Shown: positions 42,093-54,927, counted from the first letter of the stretch. The stretch is DNA of 64,000 nucleotides from Pantoea trifolii (GCF_024506435.1 NZ_JANIET010000001.1:3720001-3784000); one strand, 5' to 3'. The notes: generated by a model not told the origin, from the letters alone. Numbers and translations: made by a program.

Positions 42093-45000
42093 TCACTTCT
42101 TATCGTCTACGCGCGGTTTGCGCAGTACTTCATTGATTTCCGGCTTATCCAGCGGTCCGCTGATGTGATAACGCAGCAGCGAAATCTTATTCCACAGCGG
42201 CCCCAGCACTTTACTGGCGGCGAACACAGCTGCGCCAACCACCGGATTGATCACAAAGGCGGTGGCGACGCCGACCGAGGCGGAGATTTCCGGGGCGACC
42301 ACCGCTTCCATATCGATCTGACGCTTCACCAAATCGATGTTGCCCTTCATGGCGATATCCGCTTCCAGGCCATCCACCAGCAGGTTATCGGTGCGCATCA
42401 CGCCGTTTTCAATCCATGCGGTGCCGTTAATCGAATCGAAATAGAAACCATCACTAAAGGTGTCGCTGAAATCGAAGCGCATCTTACGTAGCAAGGCATC
42501 GAAGCTAAACAGACGCAGCAACTGTCCCGCGCGACCGGTATTAACATCGGCGATCTGGCCTTTGCCAAAGTGGCTTTTCAGCGTACCGCTCAGCGTCTCG
42601 ACCGAGGGTTGCCACGGCGCAGAACGCCAATGCAGATCGTAATCGAGTTTGAACGGTGCGTCGCGCAGCGGCGTGTTCATGCCAAACCAGTTGGCGGCGT
42701 CATTGATATTGTCACCGCTCAGGCTGCCCTTCAGCGAAGTGCGCTGATCGCCGGGTTTATTCACCCATTCACCCGCCACGTTGAGCTTCGAGCTGCCAGA
42801 ATCAATCGAACCGTTAGTAAGTGCTAACGTATCGCCTTTCGGCTGCAGCTTCGCCTGCATGTGACCGAATTTCTGTCCGCGCAGCCAGCATTCATCACAG
42901 TTAAGCTGCAATGCTGGCCAACTACTGAAGTTGATGTTGCTGCTGTTGCCGCCAAACGGCGATGATTTTCCATCGCTTTTCTCAGTCCATTCAGGATTGT
43001 AGTAAAGATAGCTCAGGTTGATCTGCCACGGTGACTGCTGCGCCGTCTGCAAACTGCCGCGTGCTTCACGGCTCTCCAGCTGCAAACGCGTGTTGCCGCC
43101 TGCGCCCTGCGTGACGGTGGCGTTAACGTCGTGCCACTGCTGACCACCCAGCGTCAGCGCCGGTGTCCGCAGAATAAAATCGCCAGGCAGCAATGCGCCG
43201 CCCACTTCAGGCTCGCCCTGCGCACTGCGTGAACTGCCCGCGCCAGCCATCATCCCCATCCAGGCTTCGCCATCCAGCGGCGGGAGATTCAGCTCCATGC
43301 CGCGTTTTTCCGGCAGCTTCGGTGTGCTTTTCGCATCGTTAAGCCAGATACCGCGATCAACGCGCAGCTGCGGCTCCAGAATCCAGCGGCTATTGAAACG
43401 ATGGTGATCGCGTACGCTACCGCTCAAGGTAAAGCCTTTGAGATCGCCCTCCGCATTGATAGTAATCGGCATCGCTTCACCGGCCGCTTTATCCAGCGGT
43501 GCAGGTAAGTGACTACTTACTGCTTTGCCCTCGCCTTGCAGTGCAACTTTGTAAGTCGCGCCACCTTTGTGCGGCAACGTGATGTCGACATTGCCCTGCC
43601 ACGGTAAAGAGCCACCTAACTGACGCGTGATGGCGTCCGGCAGCACCTTGAGTTTACCTGGCTGCCAATCGCCCAACAGCTTGACGTTCACGCCAAAGTC
43701 GTTGGGATTCTCTTGCGTACTAAAACTCACCCCGGTTGGCTGCCCGAACCAATTGGCTTGCAACTCTTCACTCTCCAGATTGCCGTTGTTGTAACGGAAG
43801 CGGCCGGTGAGATTGTTCAGCGTGGTTTTTAACGGTTTGATATGCAGTGTGTTGTTGTTCAGCACCACATTGCCGCTGGCATGCACCTGCTCGCCATCCA
43901 GCGGAATATCGAGATTGAGTTTGCCGCGCACATTGCCGCCAATCTGCAACTCCTGCAACGCCGCGCCGAGTGTTGGTTTCAGTGGCGTTTGCTCGAAATA
44001 GTCGGCGATTTTTTTGCCTTCGCCGCTGATATCGCCATCGATAATCAACTTCTCTTTCAGGTAATCCGGGATCACCGCGCTGACGTTGCGCGCATCAACT
44101 TCGCCGAGTTTGGTTTGATCGGCTCTCATCCACAAACCGTTGTTGAGGAAGTCGAGATTGATGTCGAGATTTTCCAGTGCAGGCCAGCCGGGCTGGAACT
44201 GGAAGGTGGAGTTACGCAGCGGTACCCAAACTTCAAACATGCCGTCATTGTGCTTAAACGGGAATAGCGCGGGATCGCCAGCAAACAGCAGCGTGGCGTT
44301 ATCCACTTGCCCGCCTTTAATCGCGTCGCTGAGATAGTGCGTAAGATCGTGGCCCATCAGCTGCTGCGGGAAGTAGCGCCACGCATCGCCGGCATTGGTG
44401 ACACGAATCCCGGCGAGAATATCAAGGCGCGGCGCGGTCCCCAAATTCTGCTGGTAGCGGAAATCGCCGCGTGCCCACAGCGAGCGCGCCTGCACATCCA
44501 GCTGATGTCCATCCAGCGTTAAGCCGTTGGCATCACGCAGCCAGTTAAGCTGGCCAGTGATCTGTTTAATCTGCAGCGGAGCCTGAAACATATCGCCGTA
44601 CGGTACTTCCGCCTGGCCCATCGCCACATCCAGCAAACCGTTGTTTAAGCTGCCGCTGGCGCTACCGCTGAGATTGCTGATACCCGGTAGCAATTCCCAC
44701 TGTTGCCAGGCGAGATCGCGCCACTTCGCCTGCAAACGCGTTTGCTCCGGCTGCTGCAACGGGATATCCAGCGCCAGCGCATCAATGTGGCCGCGCGGTT
44801 GCAGCGAACGCCAGTTATCCAGCAAAGTGGGGGAAAGTGGCTTAAACAGCGGCACGATCGGCGCCAGACGTTCTAAGTCGAGTTGGGTGGCACGCACGCG
44901 CACTTCCGCCGCACTGTTGGCGCCGAGCATCTGCTTATCTTCCGGCTTCCACAGCAGAGAAAAATGCCCCGGCGCCCATGCGATGCCGTCGGTGCTCAGT

Positions 45001-45911
45001 CGCGTTTGCGGTACCGAAAGGCTCCAGCCATTTTGGTAGCGCGACAAGTGCGCGGTTAAGCCATCGACCTGCAATTGATGATCGCCCTGCTCGCCGCGCC
45101 AGCGCGCGCCGCCTTTGCTCAGCAGCAAATCACCGGCGTAGAGATCGCCATCACGCAAATTCGCCCACGCAGCCAGACTGAAACGCGCGCTTTCAAGGCT
45201 GGTGTTGTCACGCAGCCACGGGCCAATCCACGGCCGCACATCAACATCATCGGCCTGCATCCAGATGCGGCCATCGCTGAGTAAACCGTTGCTGTCGTTC
45301 AGATCAAGCCGCACCTGCACCACGCCATGCTGGCCGGTAAAGCTGGAGAGGCTCACTTCGCCTTCCGCGCGATGACGGGTATTTTCGTTCAGCCAGGTAA
45401 GGCGTGGAATCGCCAGTTCGGCATGCTGGCCGGACGGCGTCAGAAAACGGATGCTGCTGTCGCGCAGATCGAAGTGATCGAACTGACGCAAAAACAGATC
45501 GTTAATTTGCGCCGGTTTGAAGCTGTTCTTCTGTTCATCGCTGGTGAACAGCGGATGGTTGGTTTCGAGATGCAGCTGCCAGAAGGTGAGATCGCGGAAT
45601 TGCCAGCGCCAGTGCAGCAGCGATTGCCAGACATTGAGCGCCAGATTGACGCGGCCGATGGTGAGTTGACCATCTTCCTGCATCGAGATGTTGAGATCGC
45701 GCACCTGCAGCGTCGGGCCGAAATTCTCCCATTTCCCTTGCAGTTCGCTGGCATCGACCGTGACGCCGCTGACGCGTGAGATCGTCTGCAGAATATCGCT
45801 GCGATAACTGTTAAGGTGCGGCATCACGAGGCGCAACCCGCTGACCAGCAGCGCCACAATTACGATGATTGCGGCGAGCAGCAGTAACAAAATCCTCGGC
45901 AACCGCCTCAC
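42093..45911 (-). CDS. yhdP: AsmA-like phospholipid transport protein YhdP
   Basis: The 1272-residue protein has one N-terminal membrane anchor (about 7-27) and a very long periplasmic beta-rich AsmA/DUF3971 body with a C-terminal AsmA-like domain (about 1050-1260). YhdP, with TamB and YdbH, carries phospholipids to the outer membrane. The start is GTG (45909-45911) after a GGAGAGG site; E. coli YhdP is 1266 residues. Gene order rng-yhdP-tldD is conserved. Confidence 0.97.
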   Translation of the reverse strand: MRRLPRILLLLLAAIIVIVALLVSGLRLVMPHLNSYRSDILQTISRVSGVTVDASELQGKWENFGPTLQVRDLNISMQEDGQLTIGRVNLALNVWQSLLHWRWQFRDLTFWQLHLETNHPLFTSDEQKNSFKPAQINDLFLRQFDHFDLRDSSIRFLTPSGQHAELAIPRLTWLNENTRHRAEGEVSLSSFTGQHGVVQVRLDLNDSNGLLSDGRIWMQADDVDVRPWIGPWLRDNTSLESARFSLAAWANLRDGDLYAGDLLLSKGGARWRGEQGDHQLQVDGLTAHLSRYQNGWSLSVPQTRLSTDGIAWAPGHFSLLWKPEDKQMLGANSAAEVRVRATQLDLERLAPIVPLFKPLSPTLLDNWRSLQPRGHIDALALDIPLQQPEQTRLQAKWRDLAWQQWELLPGISNLSGSASGSLNNGLLDVAMGQAEVPYGDMFQAPLQIKQITGQLNWLRDANGLTLDGHQLDVQARSLWARGDFRYQQNLGTAPRLDILAGIRVTNAGDAWRYFPQQLMGHDLTHYLSDAIKGGQVDNATLLFAGDPALFPFKHNDGMFEVWVPLRNSTFQFQPGWPALENLDINLDFLNNGLWMRADQTKLGEVDARNVSAVIPDYLKEKLIIDGDISGEGKKIADYFEQTPLKPTLGAALQELQIGGNVRGKLNLDIPLDGEQVHASGNVVLNNNTLHIKPLKTTLNNLTGRFRYNNGNLESEELQANWFGQPTGVSFSTQENPNDFGVNVKLLGDWQPGKLKVLPDAITRQLGGSLPWQGNVDITLPHKGGATYKVALQGEGKAVSSHLPAPLDKAAGEAMPITINAEGDLKGFTLSGSVRDHHRFNSRWILEPQLRVDRGIWLNDAKSTPKLPEKRGMELNLPPLDGEAWMGMMAGAGSSRSAQGEPEVGGALLPGDFILRTPALTLGGQQWHDVNATVTQGAGGNTRLQLESREARGSLQTAQQSPWQINLSYLYYNPEWTEKSDGKSSPFGGNSSNINFSSWPALQLNCDECWLRGQKFGHMQAKLQPKGDTLALTNGSIDSGSSKLNVAGEWVNKPGDQRTSLKGSLSGDNINDAANWFGMNTPLRDAPFKLDYDLHWRSAPWQPSVETLSGTLKSHFGKGQIADVNTGRAGQLLRLFSFDALLRKMRFDFSDTFSDGFYFDSINGTAWIENGVMRTDNLLVDGLEADIAMKGNIDLVKRQIDMEAVVAPEISASVGVATAFVINPVVGAAVFAASKVLGPLWNKISLLRYHISGPLDKPEINEVLRKPRVDDKK

Positions 45912-45957
45912 ACACCTCTCCTTGCAGTCCGTTGGCTTACGGAACTTAACCTCACGA

Positions 45958-47427
45958 TCACATCATGACGACATCAAACTGCTCTTGGGTATAGAGCGGT
46001 TCAACATGAACTTTCACCTGCTTACCGACGAAGATTTCCACTTCCGCCAGCGCGTGTGACTCCTCGCCCTTCAGCGCGTCACCCACCGCGGGGGAAACGT
46101 ACACCAGGAAGCGGTCAGAATCGTAGGCGTGATGCACGCGCACAATTTCACGCATAATTTCATAGCAGACGGTTTCCACCGTTTTCAAGGTGCCGCGCCC
46201 TTTGCACACCGGGCAATCGGCGCACAGCACATGTTCAATACTTTCTCGCGTACGCTTGCGCGTCATCTCCACCAAACCCAGCGCAGAGAAACCGTTGATG
46301 CCGGTTTTCACCCGATCTTTGCTCAGCGCACTCTCCAGCGAATGCAGCACGCGACGGCGATGTTCGTCGTTACTCATGTCGATGAAATCGATAATGATGA
46401 TGCCGCCGAGATTACGCAGTCGCAGCTGACGCGCGATAGCTTGCGTCGCTTCAATGTTGGTATTGAAAATGGTTTCGTCAAGATTGCGGTGCCCGACAAA
46501 CGCGCCGGTATTGATATCCACCGTGGTCATGGCTTCAGTTTGATCGATGATCAGATAGCCGCCGGACTTCAGCTCGACCTTGCGCTCCAGCGAACGCTGG
46601 ATTTCGTTCTCAACATCGAACAGATCAAAAATCGGCTGCTTACCGCTGTAGAGCTCCAGCTTGCTGGCCATTTCCGGAATGTATTCGCTGGTGAATTCCA
46701 CCAGCAAATCGCAGGTCAAACGTGAATCCACGCGGATGCGATCCAGCGCAGCACCGGCGAAATCACGCAGTACGCGCTGTGCTAACGCCAGCTCACCGTA
46801 CAGCAGGCAACGCGTCTGATTACGCTTTTTACGCTCGCTGACTTTGGTCCACAAACGTTTCAGGAAAGCGGCATCCTGCGACAACTCTTCCGAACCAATG
46901 CCTTCGGCGGCGGTACGAATAATAAAGCCGCCGAGATCGTCACAGTGCGCCGCAACCACCGTTTTCAGTCGTTCGCGCTCGGCTTCGGTCTCAATACGCT
47001 GTGAGACGCCAACGTGTGATGCGCCAGGCATGAACACCAGATAGCGCGAAGGCAAGGTAATGTCGGTGGTAAGGCGCGCGCCTTTGGTGCCAAGCGGATC
47101 TTTCACCACCTGCACCATCAAATCCTGGCCGGGACGCACCAGTTCGCCGATGTCGCGCACCACAAAATTTTTCTTCTCATCACCCGCCACGCATTCGGTG
47201 TGCGGCATGATGTCGGACGCGTGCAGAAAGGCGGCTTTTTCCATGCCGATATCGACAAAGGCCGCCTGCATACCCGGCAAGACGCGACTGACGCGTCCTT
47301 TATAGATGTTGCCCACGATGCCGCGTCGTGCTTCGCGCTCAATGTGGATTTCCTGCAGAATGCCGCCATCAATGTAGGCAACACGGGTTTCCGAAGGTGT
47401 CACATTTACCAGCAGTTCAGCCGTCAT
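45958..47427 (-). CDS. rng: Ribonuclease G
   Basis: The 489-residue endonuclease has an S1 domain (about 35-125), an RNase H-like catalytic region with [12 protein letters not shown] and IIIDFIDM, and a CADCPVC zinc link. It matures the 5' end of 16S rRNA and turns over some mRNAs. Its start overlaps the end of yhdE by 11 bp, indicating coupling. Confidence 0.98.
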   Translation of the reverse strand: MTAELLVNVTPSETRVAYIDGGILQEIHIEREARRGIVGNIYKGRVSRVLPGMQAAFVDIGMEKAAFLHASDIMPHTECVAGDEKKNFVVRDIGELVRPGQDLMVQVVKDPLGTKGARLTTDITLPSRYLVFMPGASHVGVSQRIETEAERERLKTVVAAHCDDLGGFIIRTAAEGIGSEELSQDAAFLKRLWTKVSERKKRNQTRCLLYGELALAQRVLRDFAGAALDRIRVDSRLTCDLLVEFTSEYIPEMASKLELYSGKQPIFDLFDVENEIQRSLERKVELKSGGYLIIDQTEAMTTVDINTGAFVGHRNLDETIFNTNIEATQAIARQLRLRNLGGIIIIDFIDMSNDEHRRRVLHSLESALSKDRVKTGINGFSALGLVEMTRKRTRESIEHVLCADCPVCKGRGTLKTVETVCYEIMREIVRVHHAYDSDRFLVYVSPAVGDALKGEESHALAEVEIFVGKQVKVHVEPLYTQEQFDVVMM

Positions 47428-48010
47428 CTTGTCCCCTTAACGCTCGCAGTGACTGAAAATGACTCAGCAGCTCACCGGTCTCAACCAGCGGCAATCCCAC
47501 TACGGCGTGATAGCTTCCATTAATCTTGCGGACAAAATTGCCGCCAAGGCCCTGAATTCCGTACGCGCCGGCTTTATCCATCGGCTCGCCACTGGCGATA
47601 TAGTGCGAAATTTCCTCCGCCGTCATCTTGCGGAAGGTCACGTCCGTGGTCACCAGGCAATCCAGTTCACGCTGTTTATCAGCCAGCGCTACGGCGGTCA
47701 TCACCTGATGAGTGTGTCCCGACAGCTTACTCAGCATCGCGGCGGCGTGCGCGGTATCCTGCGGTTTTTCCAGTACCTCACCGTTCAGCACCACAATGGT
47801 ATCGGCACCCAGCACCGGCAGATCCTGCGGTGCGACCGCGACGCCCGCGCGCGCCTTATCTGACGCCAGACGACGCACGTAAACTTCAGCCGCTTCTTCT
47901 GGCTGACGCTGCTCTTCTACGTGGGTAATCAGGCGCTCAAATTGCAGACCAAGCTGCGTTAACAGCTCACGTCGACGCGGTGAACCGGATGCGAGGTACA
48001 GGCTAATCAT
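47417..48010 (-). CDS. yhdE: Maf-family nucleotide pyrophosphatase YhdE (dTTP/UTP)
   Basis: The 197-residue protein begins [20 protein letters not shown], the Maf signature, and has [16 protein letters not shown]. YhdE hydrolyses dTTP, UTP and modified pyrimidine triphosphates. The ATG at 48008-48010 matches the E. coli length of 197; the frame extends 22 codons into mreD. It is 8 bp downstream of mreD. Confidence 0.97.
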   Translation of the reverse strand: MISLYLASGSPRRRELLTQLGLQFERLITHVEEQRQPEEAAEVYVRRLASDKARAGVAVAPQDLPVLGADTIVVLNGEVLEKPQDTAHAAAMLSKLSGHTHQVMTAVALADKQRELDCLVTTDVTFRKMTAEEISHYIASGEPMDKAGAYGIQGLGGNFVRKINGSYHAVVGLPLVETGELLSHFQSLRALRGQDDG

Positions 48011-48018
48011 AGTATTCC

Positions 48019-48507
48019 TTACTGAACAGCGAATTGACGGCGAATCTTTCTCATCAATAAGAATAGCCAGGGCCACAGGACGCCGTCGACCACACTACTC
48101 CAGAAGATTTCCGGGCGGAATGAGACGTTGATCACCAGGAATTCTGCCCAGAAAACAATCACATCCACCGCAAGGGACAGCACCATAACCATTAATGCCT
48201 GCTGCCACAACGCTAAGTTTCGGAATAACTGAAATTTAAAGGCCACCAGATACGCGATGATGCTGAATGCCAGCGCACGCACGCCCAGCGTTGAGCCTGC
48301 CACCAGATCCATGATGCCACCGAGGAAAAAACCGGTACCAACATTCACCCGATGCGGCAGCGCCAGCACCCAGTAAATGAGGATCAGCAACAGCCATGAA
48401 GGCCGGAACATGAAGATCTGTTCCGGCCACGGCATGATTTGCAGGATAAGGGCAATCAGAAAGGACAGCCAGATAACCCATCGGCCCTGGCTGCGATATC
48501 GACTCAA
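48019..48507 (-). CDS. mreD: Rod-shape-determining protein MreD
   Basis: The 162-residue membrane protein has about five helices and ends in [13 protein letters not shown], as in E. coli. It belongs to the elongasome with MreB, MreC, RodA and PBP2. The start codon is TTG (48505-48507), overlapping the mreC TGA in the sequence TTGA, so initiation depends on mreC translation. Confidence 0.97.
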   Translation of the reverse strand: MSRYRSQGRWVIWLSFLIALILQIMPWPEQIFMFRPSWLLLILIYWVLALPHRVNVGTGFFLGGIMDLVAGSTLGVRALAFSIIAYLVAFKFQLFRNLALWQQALMVMVLSLAVDVIVFWAEFLVINVSFRPEIFWSSVVDGVLWPWLFLLMRKIRRQFAVQ

Positions 48508-49538
48508 GGCTGGCCTCCGCGTGTGTTCGCAGAATTCCCTTGCGAACGACTGCTATTAGCGGGTTGCGGTGGCCCCATTTGCTGCGATGACTGCAAAGTA
48601 TCCGGTGCCGGTGGGCCCATTTCGCCTGCTGGCGGCAGAACCTGCGGCATCATCTGCATCAAACGTTCGTTGGCAACGCGATGCACTTCGTCCGGCGCCA
48701 TCGGTGCTACGCCGTTACGATCCGCGCCCCACAGCAGCAGCAGATAGCGCAAACGCTGCAAGCCAGCCGCTGGACGCGCCTGAATCACCGTGTAAGCACG
48801 CTGTGTATCGACTTTCACCGAGGAGACCACGCCAACCGGATAACCTTCCGGGAAGCGACCGCCCAGGCCAGACGTGACCAGCACATCGCCGACGCGAATG
48901 TCGGTGTTGCCCGGCAGATGTTCCAGCTGCAGATCTTCGCTGCAGCCATTACCGGCGGCTATCACGCGAATATCGTTACGCAACACCTGAATCGGCAATG
49001 CATGCGATGCATCGCAAATCAGCAATACGCGGCTGGTAACCTGACCTACTGCAACCACCTGACCGACAACCCCTTTATCACTGATCACCGGCTGACCTTC
49101 GTAAACACCGTTTACGCTGCCCTTGTCGATAACTACCTGATCGGTGTAAGGATCGGTGCCGGTGGAGATCACCTGCGTCACCATCTTGTGCTCATCCTGG
49201 CGCAGCGGCGAGCCAAGCAGTTCACGCAGACGCGCGTTTTCCTGCTTATATTGCCCCAGCATCAGCAAGTCACTGTTTTTCAGGAAGAGCTCACGGCGCA
49301 GTGCTTTATTTTCCAGCTCCAATTGCTGACGTGACGCCAGTGTTTCGGAAACGCCATCAAGAAGTTGTCTTGGCCCGTTGGCCAAAAAATAAAATGGACT
49401 GACCGACGTGTCCAGGTAGTTGCGGATCTGGGAAAAGGAGCTCACGCGGCTATCAGCGATAATAATCGCGATAGCCACAATGACTGCCAGAAAGAGGCGC
49501 AACTGCAGGGAAGGTCCCCTGCTAAAAATCGGCTTCAT
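48504..49538 (-). CDS. mreC: Rod-shape-determining protein MreC
   Basis: The 344-residue protein has an N-terminal membrane segment (about 13-30), a coiled coil (about 65-110), a periplasmic beta-domain with DRGAxxG-like segments, and a Pro/Gln/Ser-rich C-terminal tail. It scaffolds the elongasome. It is shorter than E. coli MreC (367), mostly in the tail. The spacer to mreB is 156 bp. Confidence 0.97.
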   Translation of the reverse strand: MKPIFSRGPSLQLRLFLAVIVAIAIIIADSRVSSFSQIRNYLDTSVSPFYFLANGPRQLLDGVSETLASRQQLELENKALRRELFLKNSDLLMLGQYKQENARLRELLGSPLRQDEHKMVTQVISTGTDPYTDQVVIDKGSVNGVYEGQPVISDKGVVGQVVAVGQVTSRVLLICDASHALPIQVLRNDIRVIAAGNGCSEDLQLEHLPGNTDIRVGDVLVTSGLGGRFPEGYPVGVVSSVKVDTQRAYTVIQARPAAGLQRLRYLLLLWGADRNGVAPMAPDEVHRVANERLMQMMPQVLPPAGEMGPPAPDTLQSSQQMGPPQPANSSRSQGNSANTRGGQP

Positions 49539-49694
49539 AAATTCTGCGTGTTCCTCGACATCAGGGAAGAAGCGTTAGCCTTATAGCCAACGCCTCCAGG
49601 GCTGGACGCATCTCGCCGTCGTGCGTTGCAGCAGCAGCGTCAGCATAGGCGCTATTCCCTGCGCAATTTGACCAGGGCCTTAGCCGTTGAGGAA

Positions 49695-50783
<1,089 letters not shown>

Positions 50784-50785
50784 CT

Positions 50786-50814
50786 ACTTTACCAACCACG
50801 CGAAGCCGCTACAA
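50786..50814 (-). promoter_or_regulatory. Candidate mreB promoter in the mreB-csrD spacer
   Basis: On the minus strand TTGTAG (50809-50814), a 17-bp spacer and TAAAGT (50786-50791) make a moderate sigma-70 promoter about 40 bp upstream of mreB. The 310-bp spacer (50739-51048) has no gene; it also has small inverted repeats, GGCG/CGCC near 50897-50913 and CCCG/CGGG near 50929-50943. Several mreB promoters are known in E. coli, so others may exist. Confidence 0.35.
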
Positions 50815-51048
50815 GGCGCAAAAACGTTCTGCTTCGGTGAAAAAATACGCTGAATACTTTTTTGGCCTGATGGTAGGGTCTTTTGCCGCAGTTAAATGGC
50901 GTTAACACGCCGTTTTAACCTAAATTCTCCCGGCGATAGCGGGAAAATTTCGACATAAAATCTAACATTTCCAGCCTCCAGCATCGCGCGCTCCGGCACA
51001 AATAAGCGAGAAAAACAGCCATCAGCCTGCATTTCGCGCGCTGAAGGT

Positions 51049-52995
51049 TTAAATTCGATAACGTTGTGAGTGTTTCTTTACGTTACTGTTGACCGGCAAC
51101 GAGGGCGCAAATAAATCGCCCTGCCCGCCAGAAACCCCCAATCCCGACAGCGTTTGCCACTCCGCGCGCGTACGCACGCCGGCGGCGAAAACCTGTGTCG
51201 GTGATGACTTACACACTTCCAGCAAACTCTGCACAAACAGCTGGTTTTCAGTACGCCGTTCAATATTGCGTACCAAACCCGGCGCAAGTTTAATCACTTC
51301 TATCGGGAATTGCTTAATATAGGCGCTGCTCACCACCGTCAATCCGGCCTGAACCACTGCAATGCGACAGCCAAATGCCGTTAACATATGGAAAACCGGC
51401 ACTAAACGGCTGATGTGTTGACAAACGTCGGCCTCAGCAAGTTCAAATAAAAAACGTTTTCTTTGCGATTTGCTGCACTGCAGCAGCAGTTTTTGCAGCC
51501 AGCGTTGAAAAGGCCGCTGCAACAGCGAGTCAATATTCACGGGTAGTGCCAGGGTTTCATCCGGCCACATTTCAGAGAGCGCCGCAATGCGCGCCACCAG
51601 CTGGCGATCCCAGCTGTCGGTCATACCCAGCTGCAGCACCAGCGGCATAAACTCCGCCGATACCACTTCTTTGTCGCCATCGAACACGCGCGTCAGCAAT
51701 TCGCGATGATGGACTTTTCCATCCAGCAGTACCGCCGGTTTCTGGTACAGACGCGGGCCACCACGATTGAGTGTATTCTCCAGCAAGGTCCGCCAGCGCA
51801 CGCTGCCGCGCCCCATGTCCAGCGTATTGCCTTCGCCAACCGACCAACTATTACCGCCCTGCAATGTCGCACGCCGCGTGGCCATCTCCACATTTTCCAT
51901 CACCTGCGAGACACTTTGTCCGCTGCGCCACGCGCTGATGCCAATGTGGATCAAATCATCGCGATCGACCATGCGCATCGGCGGCAGTGAATCGACGGCA
52001 TTGATCAGTTGGTCGGCAATGCTGTTGGCTTCTTTTAGAGTGCGATGCGGCAGCAAGACGGCGAAATCACTGCGGAAGTAACGTGCCAGCAATGCGCCCG
52101 GATAGCGCAGCACAAAGGTCGACAGCATATTAATCAGGTCAAACAGATACTCTTCCACCAGCGTTGGGCCGAGGGTTTCGTGCAGCATATCGAGGTCCGG
52201 CAGACGCACCATCATCACCACGCCGTGCGTGCCGACATCTTCCTGATCTTCCAGCAACGTCGCCAATTGGTTATCAAAGAACAAACGATTGTTCAGGCCG
52301 GTACGCGGATCTTGCGCCGCAAAGGTGCGAATTAAGGTATCGATGCGTAAACGCTGCTCGCCCGCTTCCTGCAAATCGCCCAGAAGCGCATCGATGGCGC
52401 GACTGGCTTTCGGCGGCCATTCCGCCGCATGGTCACCCTGCGAATGACGTTCACCGGTCAGAATGCGATCGGCGCGCGCTTCTAACTGTTCCATATCCCG
52501 CCAGCGCCGCTTGAGCCAGCGGTTGGTCATGACCAGCAGCACGCACATGATCGCGACGACCGTAAACAGGACCACCAGCGTATAAGTGCCGGTAAAGGAG
52601 CGAAACAGGGTTTTGGCCGGGTCCAGCACCACCACGCGCAGTTCGAGGCCCGGCGAATGCGTCAGGGGCAAATCGAACTGCACAAAGCGATTAGGCTCAT
52701 CTTCTAACATCGGATTTTCATGGCGGGCTAAACTGAACACTAACGTATCGCCGTTCAGCAGTTGCACCTGTTCGGCATTGACCACCGGCATCATGCGCGT
52801 CAGCCACTGCGTGATTTCCTGCGGCGATTGTGAAGCCAGTGCTTTATCCACTTCAGTCGCCAGCGTTTGCATCCGCGTTTCTACGCGCTGCTGCGATAGC
52901 CAGATAAAACTAAAAGCGCAGCCCACCAGCATCAATATCATCGCCAGTAAGCTTAATAAGGTAATAAACGCAGAAAATTTAGTTGTTAATCGCAT
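51049..52995 (-). CDS. csrD: CsrD, RNase E-dependent regulator of CsrB/CsrC decay
   Basis: The 648-residue protein has two membrane segments (about 10-32 and 137-158), a HAMP-like linker, a degenerate GGDEF domain (RSDF instead of GGDEF) and a degenerate EAL domain with HRELLTR instead of EVLLR. CsrD targets the CsrB and CsrC RNAs for RNase E cleavage and does not act as a cyclic-di-GMP enzyme. Upstream of mreB as in E. coli. Confidence 0.96.
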   Translation of the reverse strand: MRLTTKFSAFITLLSLLAMILMLVGCAFSFIWLSQQRVETRMQTLATEVDKALASQSPQEITQWLTRMMPVVNAEQVQLLNGDTLVFSLARHENPMLEDEPNRFVQFDLPLTHSPGLELRVVVLDPAKTLFRSFTGTYTLVVLFTVVAIMCVLLVMTNRWLKRRWRDMEQLEARADRILTGERHSQGDHAAEWPPKASRAIDALLGDLQEAGEQRLRIDTLIRTFAAQDPRTGLNNRLFFDNQLATLLEDQEDVGTHGVVMMVRLPDLDMLHETLGPTLVEEYLFDLINMLSTFVLRYPGALLARYFRSDFAVLLPHRTLKEANSIADQLINAVDSLPPMRMVDRDDLIHIGISAWRSGQSVSQVMENVEMATRRATLQGGNSWSVGEGNTLDMGRGSVRWRTLLENTLNRGGPRLYQKPAVLLDGKVHHRELLTRVFDGDKEVVSAEFMPLVLQLGMTDSWDRQLVARIAALSEMWPDETLALPVNIDSLLQRPFQRWLQKLLLQCSKSQRKRFLFELAEADVCQHISRLVPVFHMLTAFGCRIAVVQAGLTVVSSAYIKQFPIEVIKLAPGLVRNIERRTENQLFVQSLLEVCKSSPTQVFAAGVRTRAEWQTLSGLGVSGGQGDLFAPSLPVNSNVKKHSQRYRI

Positions 52996-53319
52996 CCCTG
53001 TGCCTGCATCACTGCGGTTATGAACGGTGTTAATCCGTCGGCGCCACGCTTACCCCTGGCGCAAACCTGAGCAAAATAGCACAAATCAAGGTGTGATTCA
53101 GCGCCAGACTGGCATCAAAATCGCACATAACACAGCATGATAAGCGCTACGGCGCGAGTATAGCGTTAAACCGTGATGGCCTGACTTTGCTATGGGCTTT
53201 TTCGTCCTATTCTCAAAGAGGGCGATGCGCCAGGAAATTTCACATTTTTCCCCGCAAGTTCGCGCCTGATACTGAAGTTGAGCATGCTGGTAATAACTTA
53301 CTATTCACAGGAGAACGTC
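52996..53319. other. csrD-msrP divergent spacer
   Basis: The 324-bp spacer separates csrD and the msrPQ operon. It should contain both promoters, but I see no convincing -35/-10 pair; a GCCAG/CTGGC mini-dyad lies near 53103-53113. No gene is seen. Confidence 0.4.
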
Positions 53320-54324
53320 ATGAAGCTGAAGCACTTGCTCACAGAAGCCGACGTCACGCCAGAAAGCGTCTTTAATATGCGCCGCCGTCAGGTGCTAAAA
53401 GCGTTAGGATTAGGCGCAGCAGCAGCCAGTTTGCCTGGCACGGCGCAAGCCGATGTGTTGAGCTGGTTTAAAGGTAATAACCGCCCGCCCGCGCCCGCTG
53501 GCAGAGATTTAGATTTCACTAAACCGGCCGAATGGCAGGCCGATTTGCCGCTCACGCCGTTTGATAAGGTGTCGGGTTACAACAACTTCTACGAATTTGG
53601 TCTGGATAAAGCCGATCCTGCCGCCAATGCCGGCACGCTAAAAACCGATCCGTGGAAACTGCGCATTGAAGGTGAAGTGGCCAAACCGATCACGCTGGAT
53701 ATGGATGACATCTTCAAGCGTTTCGCCATGGAACAACGCATTTATCGCATGCGCTGCGTCGAAGCCTGGTCGATGGTGATTCCGTGGGTCGGCTTCGAGC
53801 TCAACAAGCTACTAAAACTGGCTGAACCCACCAGCAATGCACGCTATGTGGCATTTGAAACGCTGTATGCACCTGACCAAATGCCCGGTCAGAAAGATCG
53901 CTTTATCGGCGGCGGGCTGGATTATCCCTATGTAGAAGGCTTGCGTCTTGATGAAGCGATGCATCCACTGACGCTGCTGAGTACCGGCGTATACGGCAAA
54001 GCGCTGCCACCGCAAAATGGCGCGCCGATTCGCCTGACCGTGCCGTGGAAATATGGCTTCAAAGGGATTAAATCGATCGTGAAGATCACGCTGACGCACG
54101 ATCGTCCACCAACCACCTGGAGCCAGATCGCCGCCAATGAGTACGGTTTCTATGCCAATGTGAACCCGCATGTGAATCATCCGCGCTGGTCGCAGGCTAC
54201 CGAACGCTTTATTGGCGCGGGCGGCATTCTAAAGGTTGATCGCCAACCTACGCTGCTGTTCAACGGCTACGCGAAAGAAGTGGCTTCACTGTATCGCGGG
54301 CTGGATTTACGGGAGAACTATTAA
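53320..54324 (+). CDS. msrP: Periplasmic protein-methionine-sulfoxide reductase catalytic subunit MsrP
   Basis: The 334-residue molybdoenzyme has a twin-arginine signal ([11 protein letters not shown], residues 20-30) and the molybdenum ligand Cys146 (YRMRCVEAW). It reduces oxidised methionine in periplasmic proteins with electrons from MsrQ. The ATG at 53320 follows a CAGGAG site. Length equals E. coli MsrP. The gene is next to aroQ-accBC here; E. coli has msrPQ elsewhere beside the hprRS regulators, which are absent. Confidence 0.97.
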   Translation: MKLKHLLTEADVTPESVFNMRRRQVLKALGLGAAAASLPGTAQADVLSWFKGNNRPPAPAGRDLDFTKPAEWQADLPLTPFDKVSGYNNFYEFGLDKADPAANAGTLKTDPWKLRIEGEVAKPITLDMDDIFKRFAMEQRIYRMRCVEAWSMVIPWVGFELNKLLKLAEPTSNARYVAFETLYAPDQMPGQKDRFIGGGLDYPYVEGLRLDEAMHPLTLLSTGVYGKALPPQNGAPIRLTVPWKYGFKGIKSIVKITLTHDRPPTTWSQIAANEYGFYANVNPHVNHPRWSQATERFIGAGGILKVDRQPTLLFNGYAKEVASLYRGLDLRENY

Positions 54325-54927
54325 GTGCGCCTCACTTTACGCCACATCACCGCGTTAAAAGTCGTGCTGCATCTGGCGGCTTTTCTGCCGTTTGTTTATC
54401 TGTTTATGGCGGCGAGTCAGGGCTGGCTGAGCGCCGATCCGGCGAAAGATATCCAGCATTTTACCGGCAGAATGGCGCTAAAGTTGCTGCTTGCCACGCT
54501 GCTGGTCAGCCCATTAACGCGCTACCTGAAACAGCCGCTGCTGATTCGGACCCGCCGCCTGCTCGGCGTGTGGTGTTTTGCCTGGGCCACTTTACATCTC
54601 ACCAGCTACTACTTGCTGGAACTTGGTTACGATCATCTGCGTTTACTCGGCAGCGAGCTGATTTCCCGTCCTTATTTGTTACTGGGGATGATCAGCTGGA
54701 CGATTCTCTTCGCCCTCGCCATAACTTCATTTCAACGCATGCAGCGCAAACTGGGTCGTCGCTGGCAAACGCTGCACAACGGCGTCTATCTGGTCGCGAT
54801 CCTCGCACCTATCCACTATCTTTGGTCTGTGAAAGTCGTGTCCCCGCAGCCGGTAATCTACGCCGCGCTGGCCATCGCGCTGTTAGCGTGGCGTTACAAT
54901 AAGTTGCGTAAACTTCTCTCCAGATAA
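54325..54927 (+). CDS. msrQ: MsrQ, haem-binding membrane subunit
   Basis: The 200-residue protein has five to six membrane helices with conserved histidines ([30 protein letters not shown]) for haem b. It passes quinone-derived electrons to MsrP. The start is GTG directly after the msrP stop codon with no gap, so the two are cotranslated. Confidence 0.96.
   Translation: MRLTLRHITALKVVLHLAAFLPFVYLFMAASQGWLSADPAKDIQHFTGRMALKLLLATLLVSPLTRYLKQPLLIRTRRLLGVWCFAWATLHLTSYYLLELGYDHLRLLGSELISRPYLLLGMISWTILFALAITSFQRMQRKLGRRWQTLHNGVYLVAILAPIHYLWSVKVVSPQPVIYAALAIALLAWRYNKLRKLLSR

Noticed and set aside
51049..52995. csrD as an active diguanylate cyclase or phosphodiesterase
   Set aside because: The GGDEF motif reads RSDF and the EAL motif is degenerate, as in CsrD.
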